From Fusobacterium_C necrophorum (GTDB taxonomy: Bacteria; Fusobacteriota; Fusobacteriia; Fusobacteriales; Fusobacteriaceae): a DNA stretch of 64,000 nucleotides. Positions 8,656-16,706 of this stretch are shown in pieces. The notes under the pieces are model-generated. The model was not told the origin of the DNA and did no database searches. It saw nothing but the letters and a program-made list of their open reading frames with translations. Numbering within the stretch: position 1 is the stretch's first letter; the number at the start of each line of letters is the position of its first letter. Location of the stretch: NCBI RefSeq assembly GCF_900104395.1, contig NZ_FMXX01000005.1. One strand, written 5' to 3'. Position numbers and translations under genes: made by a program.

Positions 8656-8712
8656 ATTCAAAAACTCCCTTATGTAAAGAGATACTATCAACTTTACCTA
8701 AAGGAGTTTTCC
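8656..8712 (-). terminator. probable intrinsic terminator of the NhaC-amidohydrolase-SARP operon
   Basis: Arms 8660-8679 and 8692-8711 pair over about 20 positions with three mismatches, with a 12-base loop. Read on the minus strand the second arm ends in GGGAGTTTTT, giving a T-run. It lies 84 bases downstream of the SARP-like gene stop and upstream of the PTS promoter. A role as an operator or antiterminator target for the PRD protein is possible but not shown. Confidence 0.5.
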
Positions 8713-8795
8713 TTATTGTATATTCATTTCAAAATTACGATCAAATCATAAGCATATCATTACAATATTTTTTCTTCATTTCATTCTCATACAAT

Positions 8796-9947
8796 TTACA
8801 AAAGAATATGAAGTAATTTTCTCTGATTGACTATTTTTATCAAAGAAGAAGAAAAAAAATCCATATCTTCATAGTTTTCGATATGTACATGAATAGAATA
8901 ATCTATTTTAAGTTTTCCTAATAGGTGCAGAAAAGCACTTGCTATTCTAACATCCGGTATCTGTTCTGAAAATCCCTCTTTTTGAAAAGGGGAAAAAATA
9001 AATCCCAAATCTCTTTTTTCTATCTCACTTATATAAAAATCGAAATCTATTTTATCTTCCAAACTTTCTAAAAAACTAGTAATCCAGTAATATTTTAACT
9101 TACTGATACAAGTAGTTGAGAGCTCAAGATAAACTTTATTTCCTCTCCCATATCCCCTCTTTTTCTCTTGAATATTTATACCAGATTGAGAAGAATTTTT
9201 TGATTCTCCCATATTTTTTAAAGAAAAATATTTCTGTTTCAACTCCCTAGAAGGTTGAATTCCTAATGATATCATCAATTTTTTCTGAAACTCTTTGTAA
9301 AATAAAATTGCAGAACTTCTTTTTCCATTTTCTTCGTAAATTTCCATGATTTTTAATGCAATTTCTTCATCATAAGGTTCTAAGATTATAAATTCTTTTA
9401 TAATCTTTTCACATAAAAAAAAATTCCTCTGTTTTTGATACAATTCTATCAAACGAAATAATATTTTTATTTTCTGATTTTCATAGTAATTTCTTTCTGC
9501 TATAATCATCTCATTATATTCATTACAATTTTTAAAATAAAATCCCTCCATAAAATCGCCATTTAAAATACTTCTCATATTTTCCAATTCACTGATAGAT
9601 GCCATTTGATAGGGAACTTTTTTCTTTATATTTAAGATATCGCATTCATACTTATAATTCTGGTTAATTCTACAGTCATTTCTTCCTACATATAAAAATT
9701 TATTTCCATTTTGATCTTTTCCAATACTACTATTGATTTTCCATAAATTAAACCTTAGATTATATTTTCCTGATTCTTCGGAACTATCCGGCCATAAATA
9801 TGTTATCAATTTATCCCGTTGCATTGATTTTGGATAATATAATATCAATAAACTTAAGAGAGCTAAGGCCTTTGCTCCAAGATTTTCTGTAATGCTAAGA
9901 TTTTCTTGCTCAATCATTACTTTTCCGAGAAATTTTATTTTTAACAT
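8796..9947 (-). CDS. SARP-like transcriptional regulator (winged helix + BTAD), unknown C-terminal domain
   Basis: A 383-residue protein. Residues 1-95 resemble an OmpR/PhoB-type winged helix as found in SARP/AfsR proteins (FLGKVMI start, LLILYYPKSMQRDKLITYLW, and LRFNLWKINSSIG). Residues about 100-235 form the all-helical bacterial transcriptional activator domain with TPR-like repeats, including EFIILEPYDEEIALKIMEIY and KLMISLGIQPSRELKQ. The last 130 residues (from about 250) match nothing I recognise and may bind a ligand or partner. GGTGAGGAT directly precedes the ATG, 11 bases after the upstream amidohydrolase stop, so it is the last gene of the NhaC-amidohydrolase operon and probably controls it. 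SARP-type regulators are best known from actinomycetes; related BTAD proteins exist in Firmicutes. Confidence 0.75.
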   Translation of the reverse strand: MLKIKFLGKVMIEQENLSITENLGAKALALLSLLILYYPKSMQRDKLITYLWPDSSEESGKYNLRFNLWKINSSIGKDQNGNKFLYVGRNDCRINQNYKYECDILNIKKKVPYQMASISELENMRSILNGDFMEGFYFKNCNEYNEMIIAERNYYENQKIKILFRLIELYQKQRNFFLCEKIIKEFIILEPYDEEIALKIMEIYEENGKRSSAILFYKEFQKKLMISLGIQPSRELKQKYFSLKNMGESKNSSQSGINIQEKKRGYGRGNKVYLELSTTCISKLKYYWITSFLESLEDKIDFDFYISEIEKRDLGFIFSPFQKEGFSEQIPDVRIASAFLHLLGKLKIDYSIHVHIENYEDMDFFSSSLIKIVNQRKLLHILL

Positions 9948-9958
9948 ATCCTCACCTT

Positions 9959-11491
9959 TTACATCTCATTATGTAATATTTTTCCCGACTTTATCGTACA
10001 TAAAACTCGTGTTTTATCAATTTCTCTCTCATCCATGGAAAAAATCTCTCTATCTAAAATGATAACATCTGCCAATTTACCAATTTCTAAACTTCCTTTA
10101 TTTTTTTCTTCAAAAATAGCAAATGCCGCATTGCTGGTATACATTTGAATTGCTTCATATAAACTGATTCTGTGCGATCTTACAGGATGATTTACGGCAG
10201 AATGAATCCCAATGAAAGGATTATATTCACAGACATCACTATCAGAACCTCCACAAACTATCACTCCGGCATCGATAATCTCTCTGAATTTATTCGTCTG
10301 GTTAAAATATTTTCCCAGCCTTTGAAAATACATTTTATTCGGTCCGCCCCAGTATCTTTCATAAGTAGGATTCATGGAAAAAATAATTCCCAATTTATTT
10401 GCTCTTTGAATTTGTTTCAAATTGGCCAGCTCCACATGTTCCATTCTATGTCTAAGTCCTCGAATACCTGTCCGAAAGCTGGCATATTCATGAGCCCTCA
10501 GAGCCATTTCAATAGCTCTATCTCCTATCGTATAAAGAGAAAGTTGTAATTTTTCTAAATAACATTTCTCTACAAATTCATTTAACTCCTGTTGGGAGAA
10601 GACAAGTCTTCCCATCTCACCGGGAGCATCTGCATATTCAAATGTCAAAGCGGCAGTTCTGGCTCCCATCGTTCCATCAATATATAAACTTCCTCCTATT
10701 CTTTTTAAATTTTTTTCCCCTACTGCTTCAATATCCATGCATTGATAAAAAAGAACCATATCTATGTTATAATCTTCTACATGTTCATATACAAAATTAG
10801 CGTCTTTATCACTATACATATATCCACCTTCCATAGCATTTATGGTCGTGATTCCGACTTGAAGGAGTTTTGGAATGAGTTTCTGAATATTTTGTTCTCT
10901 TTTTTTATCCGGATAGTGATTTAATATATTGGTTCTTAAAGCAGCATTTGCTTTCCCTCGAAAGATTCCTGTTGGAACTCCATTGGAATCCAATTCAATT
11001 CCTTCTGTTCGAAACGGAATTTTATAGTAAAGCAATCCATAAGTATTGAGCATACTAACTTGATAATCAAGACTATTTATCCAAATAGGAACTTCCTTAG
11101 AAAATCGATCCAAAATTTCTCGAGAAGGAAATTGTTTGCCTTGTAAATGTTCTTTTTCCAATCTTACTCCTACAATGGCATCCCCGGGTTTTTTTTGTTC
11201 CATTTTTTGAATCTTCTCCCCTATTTCATCAAAGGAAGAAACATCATGTAAATTGACACTCTCCTCATTCAAAGCTGTCTGAACCAAATGAAAATGACTA
11301 TCAATAAACCCCGGTAATACTGTATTTCCTTTGGCATCCAAGACAATAGAACATTCTCCAAGTAAGGAATGATATTTCTCTCCATCCCCTAGTCCTATAA
11401 TTTTACCATCTCGAATAGCAAGCCACTCAAACACTTGTTTTTCTTTCATAGTCATACATTTTGAATTTTTTATGATAATGTCTGCATACAT
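9959..11491 (-). CDS. YtcJ-type metal-dependent amidohydrolase, copy 2
   Basis: Amidohydrolase of 510 residues (Amidohydro_3/YtcJ group). Metal-binding features include GFIDSHFH near residue 60, HRMEHVE in the second half and the C-terminal GGSDSDV aspartate, followed by the typical SLEIGKLADVIILD ending of cyclic amidohydrolases. Members hydrolyse C-N bonds in formamides, aryl- or acyl-amino compounds; the substrate here is not predictable. The longest frame begins with a TTG six codons earlier, but GGAGG lies eight bases before the ATG at 11491, which I use. It is 29 bases after a clear paralogue, with similar organisation but considerable divergence, suggesting an old tandem duplication with split substrate range. 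No signal peptide, so cytoplasmic. Confidence 0.82.
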   Translation of the reverse strand: MYADIIIKNSKCMTMKEKQVFEWLAIRDGKIIGLGDGEKYHSLLGECSIVLDAKGNTVLPGFIDSHFHLVQTALNEESVNLHDVSSFDEIGEKIQKMEQKKPGDAIVGVRLEKEHLQGKQFPSREILDRFSKEVPIWINSLDYQVSMLNTYGLLYYKIPFRTEGIELDSNGVPTGIFRGKANAALRTNILNHYPDKKREQNIQKLIPKLLQVGITTINAMEGGYMYSDKDANFVYEHVEDYNIDMVLFYQCMDIEAVGEKNLKRIGGSLYIDGTMGARTAALTFEYADAPGEMGRLVFSQQELNEFVEKCYLEKLQLSLYTIGDRAIEMALRAHEYASFRTGIRGLRHRMEHVELANLKQIQRANKLGIIFSMNPTYERYWGGPNKMYFQRLGKYFNQTNKFREIIDAGVIVCGGSDSDVCEYNPFIGIHSAVNHPVRSHRISLYEAIQMYTSNAAFAIFEEKNKGSLEIGKLADVIILDREIFSMDEREIDKTRVLCTIKSGKILHNEM

Positions 11492-11520
11492 AATGTCTTC
11501 CTCCAACAAAATTTTTCAAT

Positions 11521-13149
11521 CTATTTTAACATAAAAACGCATTCCCCTGCTAGATATGTTTGCTCTACCTTTACTTTTTTTATTTCTAGAGGATTGATTT
11601 GAAATAAATTTTGATTCAAAACTGTCAAATCTGCAAATTTCCCGATTTCCAATGTTCCCAAAACATCTTCTTGGCCTGTCGCATAATGAACATTTTTAGT
11701 AAACATACATAAAGCTTCATACACAGAAAGTTTTTCCTCCGGCAAAAATCCGTGTTCAGGATATCCATCCATATCCTGTCTATTCACTGCGGCATACAAA
11801 CCTTTTAATGGTTCATATGTTTCCACAGGACAATCTGATCCTCCTGTTTGAAGCAAGCCCGCTTTCGCCATAGATTTTAATGCATAAGAACCTTGCAAAC
11901 GTTTTTTTCCAATTCGCTCTTCTATCCAGTGAAGATCAGTGCACAGAAAAATAGGCTGTATATCTAAGACCAATGGTAATTTTTTCATTCTTTCTATCAT
12001 AGCATCATCTACCATTTGTACATGAATAATTCGAAAAGGAAGTCTAGCCTTTTGCTCTTCTTTCGTCATTCCTTCGTCTCTTATTTTTTGTAAAGTATTC
12101 TCAATCGCCGTCAATGTCATTTCCAAAGCTCGGTCCCCTATTGCATGAATTGCAGGCTGTAAGCCGTGACGATAGCCTGTTAGAATTTTCTCATTTAACT
12201 CTTCTTGCGAAAATAGCATAAAACCACTATTCTCCGGATCATCGGAATACGGCTCTCGAAGAGCCGCAGAACGCGATCCCATAGAACCGTCTGAAAAAAT
12301 TTTATATGCTCCTAATTGTGTTTTTCTATAAGGATTTTCATGCTCTTCTTTCGTGATTTTTTCTGGAGTAAATAATTCATCCACACATACAGTAACACGA
12401 AGAGGCAATTTCCCTTTTTTTTCAAATTCTCGATAAATATTAATATTTTCATTATATTGCCAAATTTTTGCAGCATAGGTATGTATGGTAGTAATTCCTT
12501 TGCTCGACATATCTTGTAACACTTCCGATATTATTTTTTTCTGTACTTCCGGATTCTGTAAAGGATCCGGCAAAATATCATCAAACAGTTTCGTACTTTG
12601 CTCTCGTAATATCCCATTCGGCATTCCATCGAAATCCAATTCTACAATCCCCCCGGAGCCAGCTTTATAATTTTTTCCAATTCCTACCGTTTCTAAAGCC
12701 TTTGAATTCGCAACCACTGCATGTAAACAACATCTTTTTATAATTACCGGATGTTCTATACTAATAGAATTCATTTCCTCCAAGCTGGGAAATCGATTCT
12801 CTTTCCATTTACTTTGGTCAAAATTTACTCCTTTAATCCATTGTCCGGGACTTGTTTCTTTTGCTTTTTCTTTCATCAACGCTACCATTTCCGCTATATT
12901 TTTTACAGAAGATAAATCTACAAAAGTCAAATTCTGACAGTAAGCATAGAGATGAAGATGACTATCCGCCATTCCGGGTATCATCATTCGCCCTTGTAAA
13001 TCCACTCTTTTTTTCGTCTGTATTTTTTCGGCTTCCTCCATGTTTCCTAAAAAAGCAATCTTACCGTTCTTGACTCCCAAAGATTGGAAAAACTCTCCTT
13101 CTTCTCTCATTGTATAAATATTTCCATTGACAAATAAAAGATCCATCAT
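11521..13149 (-). CDS. YtcJ-type metal-dependent amidohydrolase, copy 1
   Basis: Amidohydrolase of 542 residues of the same group as the next gene. The metal site begins with GMADSHLHLYA around residue 58; later come FSDGSMGSRSAALREPY, the AIHAIGDRALEM segment, IIHVQMVDD and the GGSDCPVETYEP aspartate, then the GTLEIGKFADLTVL ending. The reaction is hydrolysis of an amide or related C-N bond; the substrate is unknown. The start ATG overlaps the NhaC stop by two bases in an ATGATGG context with AAGGTGAG upstream; the second ATG immediately following is an equally possible start. Placement directly behind a transporter suggests uptake or efflux of the substrate or product, or handling of Na+ or protons linked to that transport. 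Confidence 0.82.
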   Translation of the reverse strand: MMDLLFVNGNIYTMREEGEFFQSLGVKNGKIAFLGNMEEAEKIQTKKRVDLQGRMMIPGMADSHLHLYAYCQNLTFVDLSSVKNIAEMVALMKEKAKETSPGQWIKGVNFDQSKWKENRFPSLEEMNSISIEHPVIIKRCCLHAVVANSKALETVGIGKNYKAGSGGIVELDFDGMPNGILREQSTKLFDDILPDPLQNPEVQKKIISEVLQDMSSKGITTIHTYAAKIWQYNENINIYREFEKKGKLPLRVTVCVDELFTPEKITKEEHENPYRKTQLGAYKIFSDGSMGSRSAALREPYSDDPENSGFMLFSQEELNEKILTGYRHGLQPAIHAIGDRALEMTLTAIENTLQKIRDEGMTKEEQKARLPFRIIHVQMVDDAMIERMKKLPLVLDIQPIFLCTDLHWIEERIGKKRLQGSYALKSMAKAGLLQTGGSDCPVETYEPLKGLYAAVNRQDMDGYPEHGFLPEEKLSVYEALCMFTKNVHYATGQEDVLGTLEIGKFADLTVLNQNLFQINPLEIKKVKVEQTYLAGECVFMLK

Positions 13150-14573
13150 CTGTTCTCACCTTCTTTTCTTTCTTCCTCTTCTTTCCAAACAAAAATACCT
13201 GTTACTGCGTAAAAAATAGCAATGATTGGAACAATCCATAATAAAATACAATAAGGAGCATACTCTAAAGTTTTCACTCCTAATACCCCGGAAAAATACA
13301 CAGCTCCTAAAGACCATGGCAATAAAGGATCCAAACAAATTCCAGAATGTTCACACGTTCTGGAAGCTACTATTTTTTTGATTCCTAATCGTTCATAAGC
13401 TCGTACAAACATTCTTCCGGGAATAAGAATCGATACATAAGGGCTCGCTGATAACATAATTGTTAAAAATCCTGTTCCTATATGTGTCAATATTAAATTT
13501 CTACTATTCTTGGTAATTGCTTTCACACTGTCCAATAGAGTACTAAGTACTCCCGTTTTCTCTAAAATTCCTCCATAAGATAAACCCAGATATCCAATAG
13601 AGACTGTCCACATCATAGATTGCAAGCCTCCACGATTTAATAATTTATTCAAATCCAAATTGCCGGTATCAATAGAAAATCCATAGTTCATATAAGACAT
13701 CATACTCGTAAGGCTATATCCTTGTATCATGATTGAAATAAACATAGCAACCAAGGCTGAGATGACTATAGTTGCCAAAGCATTTACTTTTTTTAAAGCT
13801 AATATCAGAACTAATACCATAGGAATTAAACTAATAAAAGCATGTACAGGATTTAAAGAAAAATGACTGTTTAATACTTCCAACATTCCCTGAACCGCTT
13901 CACTATGAATTTCTCCAGTATGAAATTTCATATCCATAAATATGAAAAACAAAATAGTAATAAGAAATCCCGGTATAGTTGCTGTAGAAACACTCTTTAT
14001 ATTTTCAAAAATATTGACTTCGCAAGTTCCGGAAGAAAGATTTACAGTATCCGAAATAGGGGACATTTTATCCCCAAAAATTGCTCCACAAATAACAGCG
14101 GCAGCTGTCATTTCCGGTGATACTCCCAATCCCCCGCCAATTCCCATCAAAGCCACTCCAAAAGTAGCTGCCGTCCCCCAGGAAGTTCCTGTACAAAGAG
14201 TTGCAAGAGCACAGGTCAAACTGGCTGTTACCAAAAAAATAGAAGGAGAAATAATCTTTAATCCATAAAAGATTAAAGTAGGAATGGTTCCGGCAGCAAT
14301 CCATGCCGGAATCATAACACCGATAAACATCAATATCATCATGGACATTGTTGCTATTTTACATCCGTGTATAATTCCTTCTTCAATTAACTCGAATTTT
14401 GTCTTATGAAATAACATCAACATTCCAGTAGCAAAGGAAGAAGCAAATACTAATGTCATATGTACATCAGGTTCCCCTTTGGTGATCAATTGGAGTAAAA
14501 AACAAATTACCAAAAATAAAACAATAACAAAACAAATCCATAAAGGCGGATTTTTTAAATTTCTTTCTTCCAT
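13146..14573 (-). CDS. NhaC-family Na+/H+ antiporter-like transporter
   Basis: Inner-membrane protein of 475 residues with about 11-12 hydrophobic segments. It has the NhaC-family signatures: GTSWGTAATFGVALMGIG, AAVICGAIFGDKMSPISDT and SGICLDPLLPWSLGAVYFSG. NhaC proteins exchange Na+ for H+, and members such as MleN exchange malate/Na+ for lactate/H+, so an organic solute antiport tied to the amidohydrolases is a reasonable alternative. It heads the operon with the two amidohydrolases and the SARP-like regulator; its stop overlaps the first amidohydrolase start. Confidence 0.88.
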   Translation of the reverse strand: MEERNLKNPPLWICFVIVLFLVICFLLQLITKGEPDVHMTLVFASSFATGMLMLFHKTKFELIEEGIIHGCKIATMSMMILMFIGVMIPAWIAAGTIPTLIFYGLKIISPSIFLVTASLTCALATLCTGTSWGTAATFGVALMGIGGGLGVSPEMTAAAVICGAIFGDKMSPISDTVNLSSGTCEVNIFENIKSVSTATIPGFLITILFFIFMDMKFHTGEIHSEAVQGMLEVLNSHFSLNPVHAFISLIPMVLVLILALKKVNALATIVISALVAMFISIMIQGYSLTSMMSYMNYGFSIDTGNLDLNKLLNRGGLQSMMWTVSIGYLGLSYGGILEKTGVLSTLLDSVKAITKNSRNLILTHIGTGFLTIMLSASPYVSILIPGRMFVRAYERLGIKKIVASRTCEHSGICLDPLLPWSLGAVYFSGVLGVKTLEYAPYCILLWIVPIIAIFYAVTGIFVWKEEEERKEGENR

Positions 14574-14720
14574 ACGATCACATCTCCTTTTCTTTTAAAT
14601 TTGTTATTGCTATTATAATCATAAAGTGTTTTCTGATATGTATAATGTTATGTTTTTCTTTGAACAAATTATATTTTTTCTAAAATTATTTAAACCTTTT
14701 TTAAACAATTTTTATATTTT
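14574..14720 (-). promoter_or_regulatory. AT-rich leader of the nhaC-like operon with possible promoters
   Basis: The minus strand carries a perfect TATAAT at 14612-14617 but with a poor -35 (CATATC at 14635-14640, 17-base spacer). A second candidate is TTGTTC, 17 bases, TATACA further upstream. AAGGAGATG lies just before the ATG. I cannot choose between the two, and the poor hexamers would fit an activated promoter under the SARP-like protein. Confidence 0.3.
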
Positions 14721-14757
14721 AGAAAATAAAAAGGAGAGATTTATAAAAATCACTCCC
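14721..14757 (-). terminator. intrinsic terminator after thrS
   Basis: On the minus strand, 23 bases past the thrS stop, a stem of 10 bp with one mismatch (14733-14742 with 14747-14756) is followed by TTTTTATTTT. It closes the lptD-thrS transcript. Confidence 0.8.
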
Positions 14758-14779
14758 TTCAAACTTTAGTTTCTAAATT

Positions 14780-16693
14780 TTAATCTTGAAATCTTATCTT
14801 CGCTTCTTCGACTACTAACGATAAGAAAGCATTTAAATCCATACTTTCTTGTGCCTGAGAGCCGAATCTTCGAATATTGACTTCTCGTTTCTCAATTTCA
14901 TTCTTTCCAATGATTACTTGCATAGGAATTTTGTATCTTCCATTGGCTTCTCGAATCTTGTATCCGATGCTTTCGGATCTGTCATCCAATTCTGCCCGAA
15001 TTCCTTGTCCCTTTAAAGCCTCCACAACCTCTTTGGCATAAGAAACACAGTCATCATTGATCGTTAAAACCTTGATTTGCACAGGTGCCAACCACATAGG
15101 GAAAGCTCCTGCATAATGTTCTATCAAAATTCCAATAAATCTTTCAATAGAACCGTAGATAACTCTGTGAATCATAACCGGTCTATGTTTTTCTCCATCT
15201 TCTCCCACATAAGTCACATCAAATCTTTCCGGAAGATTGAAATCTAATTGAATGGTTCCACATTGCCAAGTTCTTCCAATGGCATCCTTAATCTTGAAAT
15301 CCAATTTCGGTCCATAGAAAGCTCCGTCTCCCTCATTGATCTTAAATTCTCTTCCCAGATGATGTAAAGCTCCTGCCAAAGCTGCTTCCGCCTTTTCCCA
15401 AATTTCATCCGTTCCGATTGATTTTTCCGGTCTGGTGGAAAGTTCAATGCTATATTGGAAACCGAATAACTTACTATAGAATTTATCAATTAAGTTTACT
15501 ACTCCGATAATTTCACTTTCAATTTGTTCCTCCGTCATAAAGATATGAGAATCATCCTGCGTAAAAGCTCGTACTCTGAACAGTCCATGTAAGGCTCCTG
15601 AGAATTCATGTCTATGTACTTTTCCAAGCTCCGCCACTCTTGCCGGTAAATCTCGGTAAGAATGTTGTTGATATTTAAATGCCAAAACTCCACCAGGACA
15701 GTTCATCGGCTTGATCGCAAAATCCACATCATCAATGCTGGAAGTGTACATATTTTCTCGGTAATTGAACCAGTGTCCTGAAATTTCCCATAACTCTCGA
15801 TTTAACATGATAGGAGTATCAATTTGTACATATCCCGCCTTTTCATGCTCCGCTCTCCACAAATCGATCAAAGTATTTCGCAATACCATTCCTTTTGGTA
15901 AGAAAAAAGGAAATCCCGGTCCGTATTCACTCAAGAAAAACAATTCCAATTCTTTTCCCAACTTTCTATGATCTCTTTTTTCTGCTTCTTCCATCAATTG
16001 TAAGAAGTCTTTTAAATCTTTTTCCGTTGCAAACGCATATCCGTAAATTCTTTGCAACATCTTATTTTTGGAATCTCCTCTCCAATAAGCTCCCGCCACG
16101 GATTTTAATTTGATTGCTTTAATATGTCCCGTAGACGGTACATGAGGGCCTCTACAAAGATCTACGAATTCTCCCTGTCGATAAAAAGATAATTGTTCTC
16201 CCTTCGCAATGTCTTTGATAATTTCTACCTTGTAATGTTCTCCTAATTTTTCAAAATATTCAATGGCTTCTTCTCGGCTCATCATAAATCTTTCCACTTT
16301 GATGTCTTCTTTGGAAAGTTTTTTCATTTCTTCTTCAATCTTTAATAAATCTTCTTCTGTAAACTGTTCTTTCGGATCAAAGTCATAGTAGAATCCGTTT
16401 TCAATTGACGGACCGATGGTTACTTTTGTTCCTGGAAACAATCGAATGACTGCTTGAGCCATTAAATGTGCTGCAGAGTGACGAATCACCTCCACCCCTT
16501 CTTCGCTTTCCGGCATAATAAATTCTACTTTTGCATCGTGATCCAAAATATAGGACATATCATATAATTCTCCGTCTATTTTCGCAGCAACTGCTTTTTT
16601 TGCCAAAGAATTGCTGATACTCTTTGCTATCACAAACATATTACAAGCTTCTTGAAACTCTTGAACGTTTCCGTCTAAAAATTCTATTTTCAT
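14780..16693 (-). CDS. thrS: threonyl-tRNA synthetase
   Basis: Charges tRNA-Thr with threonine in the cytoplasm; 637 residues, full length for the bacterial enzyme. In order: N-terminal TGS domain (1-60), the editing domain with HSAAH (H72, H76), then the class II catalytic core with MNCPGG (zinc cysteine), motif 2 (GKVHRHEFSGALHGLFRVR), the QCGTIQLDF strand, motif 3 (GSIERFIGILIEHYAG) and the C-terminal anticodon-binding domain. The ATG lies 13 bases after the lptD-like stop and no promoter or T-box leader is visible between them, so thrS seems to be cotranscribed with the outer-membrane gene upstream. Confidence 0.97.
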   Translation of the reverse strand: MKIEFLDGNVQEFQEACNMFVIAKSISNSLAKKAVAAKIDGELYDMSYILDHDAKVEFIMPESEEGVEVIRHSAAHLMAQAVIRLFPGTKVTIGPSIENGFYYDFDPKEQFTEEDLLKIEEEMKKLSKEDIKVERFMMSREEAIEYFEKLGEHYKVEIIKDIAKGEQLSFYRQGEFVDLCRGPHVPSTGHIKAIKLKSVAGAYWRGDSKNKMLQRIYGYAFATEKDLKDFLQLMEEAEKRDHRKLGKELELFFLSEYGPGFPFFLPKGMVLRNTLIDLWRAEHEKAGYVQIDTPIMLNRELWEISGHWFNYRENMYTSSIDDVDFAIKPMNCPGGVLAFKYQQHSYRDLPARVAELGKVHRHEFSGALHGLFRVRAFTQDDSHIFMTEEQIESEIIGVVNLIDKFYSKLFGFQYSIELSTRPEKSIGTDEIWEKAEAALAGALHHLGREFKINEGDGAFYGPKLDFKIKDAIGRTWQCGTIQLDFNLPERFDVTYVGEDGEKHRPVMIHRVIYGSIERFIGILIEHYAGAFPMWLAPVQIKVLTINDDCVSYAKEVVEALKGQGIRAELDDRSESIGYKIREANGRYKIPMQVIIGKNEIEKREVNIRRFGSQAQESMDLNAFLSLVVEEAKIRFQD

Positions 16694-16706
16694 ATTTCAT
16701 TTCCCC

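Noticed and set aside
8556..8816. Plus-strand 86-codon frame in the gap between the SARP-like gene and the PRD regulator
   Set aside because: No ribosome-binding site, no family resemblance, hydrophobic low-complexity content of AT-rich DNA, and it spans the terminator hairpin and overlaps the SARP gene end.
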